A DNA stretch of 62,000 nucleotides, from positions 79,142,384 through 79,204,383 of the forward strand of contig CM043944.1 of NCBI GenBank assembly GCA_014529385.2, in the 5' to 3' direction. Numbering within the stretch: the first letter of the stretch is position 1; the number at the start of each line of letters is the position of its first letter. This document shows positions 57,205-62,000 of the stretch, in pieces. The position numbers were made by a program, and so were the translations under genes. This DNA comes from Adiantum capillus-veneris (taxonomy: Eukaryota > Streptophyta > Polypodiopsida > Polypodiales > Pteridaceae). Under the pieces are notes generated by a model, which had not been told where the DNA came from, searched no databases, and saw nothing but the letters and a program-made list of their open reading frames with translations.

Positions 57205-57288
57205 CTATAATCTCGTGTATATAAATATGTCTCTCTCCATTAAGTAATCTACTCAATTATCTATTTAGCTACGTCTTATTTCCTAACA
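56540..57288 (+). repeat. copia 3' LTR
   Basis: 749 bases with the same ends as the 5' LTR and TATAAAA at 56933-56939. It lacks about 20 bases of the GGCC-rich minisatellite and carries an expanded CT tract (57143-57201). Confidence 0.95.
57143..57201. repeat. (CT)n microsatellite in copia 3' LTR
   Basis: About 29 CT units, against about five at the same place in the 5' LTR. Confidence 0.95.
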
Positions 57289-57293
57289 ACTTT
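57289..57293. repeat. target-site duplication ACTTT (right)
   Basis: Matches 51841-51845 exactly. Confidence 0.95.
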
Positions 57294-58271
57294 GTGTATA
57301 AAGGTTGCCAATTGCTTCGTACTCGTAGGTGATGGAAGAAGAATAATAGACTTAACCTTGTCTGGATCAGTCTCAATGCCATTTTCTGACACCATGTGGC
57401 CCAATAACTTCACCCTTGGCTGTGCTAGATGACATTTCTTTGGATTTAGTTGTCCTCCACATTCATCATATCGAGCCAATACCATCTGCAGCTTCTCATG
57501 GTGTTCAGCCCTACTGCTATAAACACAGAAGTCATCCATAAAAGCTTTAACACAACTACCAATGAATGGTTCCAACACCCAATTTGCTCTCTCTTGATAG
57601 AAGGAAGGTCCATTTGACAACCCAAATGGCAATACTGTGTAGCAATATCAGCCCCATGGCGTAATAAAAGTGGTCTTTGTGCGGTCTTTAAGAGCAATCT
57701 TCAATTGAAAATAGCCTGAAAAACCATCACATACACTGTACCTCTCATAACCTGCCATTGAATCCAAGATCTGATCGATGAATGGAAGAGGATATGGGTT
57801 CTTCTTAGTGGCTGCATTTAAGGGTTTAAAATCTACACAAATTCTCCACTTCCCATCCTTCTTTGGACTGACTACAACTGGACTTACCCATTTTGTGGTC
57901 TCCACAGGGACTATGAACCCTACCTTCAATAACTTGTCCACCTCTTCTCGCAAGTCTTCCATTTGCTCTTGACCCATCCTTCTTAGCCTTTGCCACACTG
58001 GCTTAGCACCTTCTTTCAGCTCTATATGCATCTCTTCGCCCTTGAACCCTCTGATCTCTTCATATGAAGTAATGAACAAATCAAGAAAACTAGCCAGCAT
58101 GTGCAAATATATATCCTTCTCCATAGCTGAGAGGTCTCCACTGGTCATTTGTGTCATCAATTCCTGCTTCTTTGACAACTCAACCTTGGTTTGCATCAGC
58201 CCTTCAATCACTTCATAAGGCCCTTCACTTTCATCTTCAACCTCATTCGCAAATGCAACTAAACCAAACTC
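57294..58271 (-). pseudogene. G1 reverse transcriptase, N-terminal two-thirds
   Basis: Minus-strand RT in the same frame as the G1 protease: VDKLLKVGFIVPVETTKWVS, CVDFKPLNAATKKNPYPLPF, DGFSGYFQLKIALKDRTKTT, then a TGA at 57648-57650 inside the TPWG box, MPFGLSNGPSFYQE, catalytic FMDDFCVYSS and VKLLGHMVSENGIE. The frame leaves RT at the copia insertion after QLATFIHKV and resumes at 51845. It is dead because of the stop and the insertion. Confidence 0.92.
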
Positions 58272-59303
58272 CTAGATTTCTTTGTCCATCAAAAGAAATG
58301 CAACATCAGCATCCTCATCACTGCTGGTAGTGCTATCACTGTCCTCATCTGTCACCGTGGAAGAGTCTTCATCACTAGACTCATCCTCATCTTCATAAAG
58401 CTCCTCTAATCGTTTCCTTGTGTCTATATTATAAAGCTTCTTGGTACATGTCTTTCCATAGAGGCTAATCGTACCATGTCGCCAATCTTGAACAGCTCCC
58501 ACTGCATGTAACCATGGTCTGCCCAGTATAATAGGATATGCTCCCAACCTTGCTGGCATCACATGAAAATCAACCACTGCCTTTGCATCATATGTCTCCA
58601 CTTCTAAGCTCTTTACAACACCCAAGCATTTTACTTTTTGATGGTTTGCCAATCTGATCCGAAAACCTGACACCCCAGCCACTGTGAGACCCATCTTCTC
58701 AACGCATGAGTGTGTTATGACACATAATTGGGCTCCGCCATCCACATAACCTTGTCCCAAATTTTTCCTTTTATGCCACACATCTACTATTGGAAAAATG
58801 TCTGGTAGCTCATCCATTGCCAACACCTTTACTGAACCTCTCTCTGGCTCTTTCTCCATTGGGTTAACCATCCTCTTCCACTGTCGCTTTAGCTTAGGCA
58901 CCATCTCTATAAGCTGCCCAAAAGTAACATCTGCCTTCCTGCTTGTCAGATCCTCCTTCAAGTCATAGCTTAATTGCCCATCCCCTAGTGGAAAATCTGA
59001 AACATGAAACTTTCGACGAGCTCTCCTTTTCCTCTTGGCCTTGACATCCTTGCCTTCATGGCTCTTTCCTTTCTTCTTACTAGGACCTGGGGCACTTCTT
59101 CCTTCCTTATCCTCTATGGTCCTCTTCCCAATAGGCATCACTAATGTATCCTCTAGCTTTGATGCCTTCTCCAAGGTGACTACACTTAGCACTTTTGTCT
59201 TTCCCTTTTCCTCTTGGGTTAATCCACTGGTTCCTTCATCTCCCTTAATTTCGATGCCATAATCATTTGACCTAGTTAACACCTGTCTTGGCAATGGATA
59301 CAT
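58272..59303 (-). pseudogene. G1 protease region with acidic tail
   Basis: Opens at an ATG (MYPLPRQVLTRSNDYG) after a TGA near 59307 in the same frame as gag. A Lys/Arg-rich segment is followed by the block FPLGDGQLSYDLKEDLTSRK, shared with G2, and an aspartic protease with YVDGGAQLCVIT and YPIILGRPWLHAVGAV. A very acidic Ser/Asp/Glu-rich linker leads to a TAG at 58272-58274; RT continues in the same frame. In this family protease and pol come from one long frame. Confidence 0.88.
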
Positions 59304-59309
59304 GTCTCA

Positions 59310-60221
59310 CCCCATCCTTGGTGGCTTATCACATTGCGGACTGATGTGACCCAACTCTCCACAATTGTAATATGTGGGTGTCTGCCTCCAAAACCTACCA
59401 TTGCTTTGTCCAACATCATTCCTAGGTCTTTCTTCACCTCCTGGCTGATTTGCATACCTCCCTCGACCTCAATTATTTCCCACTTGACCTAGCATGTTTA
59501 GGTTGAGATTCTTCATTAAATTTACCACTTGCCTCATGTCTTGCCTTAGCCCATCATCTTGCACTGTTGTAGTGACCACTGCTGGCATAACTTGAGGAGT
59601 AACAGAAACCATTGGTTCATGATGAACCCCTGGCATGCGACCTTGCGAAGAATCCATAGGCTGAAATTCAGACCTCATGGGCAAAGACTCCACCCCTAAC
59701 TGGCTTATTTTCGTCAGCTTCCACTCTTTGTTCCTTGCTACCTCTAGTGCATCTTCATATGTCCTAGGCTACTTTCGTATATTCTCCCAAAGACCAGCCA
59801 AGAACCTGTCCTTCTTCATCATGTCAAGCGGGGGTACCTGTGGTGCTAAGGCCTTGCACATTCGCTCCCATGCCAATGAAAACTTACGTATGTATGCATC
59901 TACTGGCTCACCTTCCTTTTGCACCAAAGCCTGTACTTCTTGCCACACTTTGTCAGGATCTTCTATCTTCACAAACTCCACTTCCAACCCATGTCGTAGA
60001 TTGTCCCAACTCAACCTTACAGGTGGATTAGCCACACGCAACTCCTCTTCAAATGCTTTAGACCAAACTCGTGCATCACTCTTCAAACAAATTTGATGAA
60101 GGCGCAACATCTGCGCAGGGTCATGAATCTGGTTACTAATGCAGGCAACCTCCATCTTTTCCAAAAATTCTTCCACATCTTCATCACTTCTTCCATGAAA
60201 CTTCGGATAAGAGAAAGCCAT
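59310..60221 (-). pseudogene. G1 gag, broken
   Basis: The ATG at 60221 lies in strong context (GCCATGGCT) and gives MAFSYPKFHGRSDEDVEEFL. The capsid-like part has DARVWSKAFEEEL, LSWDNLRHGLEVEFV and KKDRFLAGLWENIRK. Stops lie at 59769-59771 and 59469-59471. The zinc knuckle near 59340-59382 reads YYNCGELGHISPQC: the first Cys of C-x2-C is Tyr, a single-base change that would disable zinc binding. The frame is shared with protease and pol. Confidence 0.85.
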
Positions 60222-60323
60222 GGCTACCCAAGTTATAATGCTTTGAGAACCCCTTCGAACACACGTGCAAGAACCCAAAACATCTCACTACCCAATCCCC
60301 AGAAACTTCAATGGAGATCAACT

Positions 60324-60542
60324 TTAGATAAGGACAAACACATGCCCATCAAATGAGTTTTCATAGTTAATCATCGGAATGACAACATGCTAAAGACATT
60401 CCAGAATCTCTCGTAATCTTCTTGGCCCGAACATAAAGACTATGCGCTGCTAAAAAAAAATCTTCCTGGACACATGAACATTTATCTGGATTCTTTGAGT
60501 TAAATGAAAAGGAGTGAATTGAGGGCCATTTTGATCATCCAT
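60324..60542 (-). pseudogene. 72-codon leader ORF of G1, with two stops
   Basis: From the ATG at 60542 to TAA at 60324-60326 the frame is exactly 72 codons. It starts MDDQNGPQFTPFHLT, has a core SRKIFF-stop-QRIVFMFG and ends SFDGHVFVLI. Two TAG codons interrupt it. Length, position before gag and the PFH, SRKI, QR-x-VFMFG, EIL and SFD-x-x-x-F-x-L positions match the intact ORF of G2. Similar decay is seen in the G1 gag and pol that follow. It ends about 100 bases before the gag ATG. Confidence 0.65.
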
Positions 60543-61218
60543 TAAAGCCAACCATGAAGCTCCCAAGAAGGCACACCTGACTTAACCTCTGATTTTGCCA
60601 AAATTTCAGCAGCATAATAGCATAAATGGCTCAAAAGACCAAGAAACCAGCCATCATAACTTGGAAAAATTTTGACAGAGTTTCCCCAGAAGTAGAGCAG
60701 TAGGAACCCAAAATATAGACTGTATATATATGCATAAACTGTCAACAATAGAACCCGAGCATCAAATAAGACTCACTAGTACATAGCCTATGGCGAGGTC
60801 ACGAAAAGGGTGCTCCAGCTACCTGTATCACCGAAAGGATCTCCACATTTGAGAATCCCCCAGCTCAATAAAAACCTCACGCTATCGACCCTCACACGAA
60901 GGCTAATGCAAATCGCGTATAGTCAAGTCTCGAAAATGACTATCTTCCAGACCAAGTCTCAGAAATGGCTAGGACTGCCAAATACAACCAAGTATGGCTC
61001 CACAAATGCGTACAATGGCAGTTTCCACAAGTAACGTACAATCCAACAGACAATGCGCTCAAATAGGCGCCAAGTGATGCATACCCACAACAACTGCAAG
61101 TGACATCACTGCTAGTATATCACTATACTCCAGCTACCTGTACCTGTCCCTGTAACCTGTAAACTGTAGCTCCGAATCTCGAAGCTTGAAGCTCGAAGCA
61201 GAAGGTACTCGAAGAAGA
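60543..61218 (-). other. G1 leader upstream of the 72-codon ORF
   Basis: About 680 bases between the primer site and the leader ORF with no coding sequence I can support. In G2 this part is only about 290 bases. Confidence 0.6.
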
Positions 61219-61236
61219 TCCTCAGTGGGGGCACCA
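61219..61236 (-). promoter_or_regulatory. G1 primer-binding site
   Basis: The minus strand TGGTGCCCCCACTGAGGA lies six bases after the LTR end and begins with the TGG expected to pair with a tRNA CCA end. The corresponding tRNA is not identified. Confidence 0.65.
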
Positions 61237-61242
61237 AAAGAA

Positions 61243-62000
61243 TGTGAGCGGGATGGAAACACACAGAACGCCTCTATAACGACCCGACACACACTCTTGG
61301 GAAGATACACACACACACTATGGGGCACCACTCGGCTCACACAACACACCTGGCCGAGACAGGGAACACACCTCTGGAGTGAGAGGAGAGAGACTATCCA
61401 CTTGACCACTCCATACACACACACACACCCAAAAAACTCAGCTCAAAAGAGGAGAATTTCTGATGTTTAGATACAATTGCGCTTGGGCCAACACCAATAG
61501 GGCAAATAGCTCACACAATATGGGTAAAAGATACCAGATACAATCACAAATTGGAGCAGAAGCTTCGCTCCTAGGAGAAGCTTACACAACCAAAACAGCA
61601 GAAAAAGAATGAGGAATTTGGCAAACTGGACAGCGCCATCGCTTCTGGAATGGCCCAAAACTTCAGTCTACAATGTCAAAGTGCTCAAATCCGACATCGG
61701 ATGAGCAGTTTACGGCCAAAACAGGCTCCAAAAAATCCCAAAAACACATGTGCGATTGTTTCTCCTCTCTTCTCCACATTTTTTTTGGTCTTCTCTCAGT
61801 TTTTTCAGTTCCCACACTTAGCTTTATTAGTTGGGCACCCTTGGCCTTTTAGATGACCCCAAACGGACCCCGAACAGGCCAAAAACTGACCTCGCAGTGC
61901 ATAGTTGTCACCTTTTTGCATCATCCGCACATCTGGCACTCAGTTTTTCCCAATAATGCATCCCGCAACCACGTGAAGTGGCCCAAAAAGTGGTCCTCAT
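61243..62000 (-). repeat. G1 5' LTR, partial (cut by window edge)
   Basis: Direct-repeat partner of 48271-49036, beginning at the LTR 3' end (CTCACA on the minus strand). The rest of the LTR and the outer flank, including the target duplication, lie beyond the window. Frames here, such as 61134-61424, are mirrored in the other LTR and are not genes. Confidence 0.88.

Larger units (their letters stand above)
51846..57288 (+). mobile_element. complete Ty1/copia retrotransposon (Tork/Tnt1-like)
   Basis: A 5443-base element with two closely similar LTRs, a primer-binding site, one uninterrupted polyprotein, a purine tract and a perfect ACTTT target duplication. The domain order protease, integrase, RT, RNase H defines copia. 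Lineage (Tork/Tnt1-like) is inferred from the general look of gag and integrase. It interrupts G1 on the opposite strand. The LTRs differ by a modest number of substitutions, one roughly 20-base indel and CT-tract length, so the insertion is recent relative to its host. It is the best candidate here for a recently mobile element. Confidence 0.96.
48271..62000 (-). mobile_element. Tat-like gypsy G1 (5' LTR runs off the right edge)
   Basis: Minus-strand element: 5' LTR (61243 to beyond 62000), primer site, leader ORF, gag, protease, RT (to 57294), an interruption by copia (51846-57288), then RNase H, second RNase H and integrase (51845-49551), and 3' LTR (48271-49409). Apart from one integrase frameshift, gag to integrase lie in one frame with about seven stops, so the copy is dead. 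The archaeal-type second RNase H puts it in the Tat clade with G2, but the proteins have diverged strongly. It is inserted in G3. Confidence 0.92.

Noticed and set aside
61134-61470. ORFs at 61134-61470 and 48168-48458 as conserved genes
   Set aside because: They lie wholly or partly in the two LTRs of G1 and are similar for that reason; both contain CA-repeat translation.

Overview
The window is repeat-dominated nuclear DNA of a land plant. It holds fossil and younger LTR retrotransposons of both Ty1/copia and Ty3/gypsy type, decayed LINE fragments, many CT/GA/GT/CA microsatellites and one short PPR-like relic. I see no convincing intact host gene, no rRNA or tRNA gene, and no bacterial-style gene organisation. 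The species cannot be named from sequence alone. A large, repeat-rich genome (fern, lycophyte or gymnosperm-like) is an inference from low gene density, nested elements and the PPR relic.

Layout, left to right. 1-4215 (+): the 3' part of a gypsy element (gypsy A) with integrase, an extra ORF region after integrase, and a 3' LTR. It abuts, and probably inserted into, an old copia copy at 4216-6827 (+). 6828-13200: a possible LINE ORF1 relic (-), an integrase fragment of another gypsy (G4, -), a 37-base poly-C run and a copia-like LTR/PBS relic. 13470-18874 (-): a complete non-coding LTR element (LARD type) with two LTRs, PBS, PPT and a CCTGG target duplication, sitting inside a decayed copia (copia A). 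20400-25620 (-): an LTR related to that of gypsy A, a PPR-like relic, an unrecognised ORF and a decayed LINE reverse transcriptase. 25626-27900 (-): a decayed copia (copia B). 28071-28860: a tandem repeat with long CT/CA tracts. 29100-30322 (+): a gypsy gag fragment cut off by a G3 LTR.

30323-48270 (-): two pieces of a protease-only gypsy family (G3) flank a Tat-like gypsy family (G2). G2 is arranged as LTR, gag-pro-pol, LTR, then a second partial internal region with a gag free of stops. 48271-62000 (-): a second Tat-like gypsy (G1) lies in G3 and runs off the right edge. G1 is split at its RT/RNase H boundary by a young, complete copia element at 51846-57288 (+) with an uninterrupted polyprotein of about 1280 codons, near-identical LTRs and an ACTTT target duplication. 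The right part is therefore a three-level nest: G3 contains G1, which contains copia.

The most unusual observation is a 72-codon ORF in the leader between PBS and gag. It is present in both G2 copies (32901-33119 and 41577-41795) and, with the same length and recognisably similar protein, in the diverged G1 family (60324-60542, two stops). I do not recognise it as a named retrotransposon gene. Other points of interest are the extra ORF after integrase in gypsy A (coiled coils plus an NLS-like motif), the repeated W[VI]PK motif in G3, the non-coding element, and the unusual primer-binding sites of G1 and G2.
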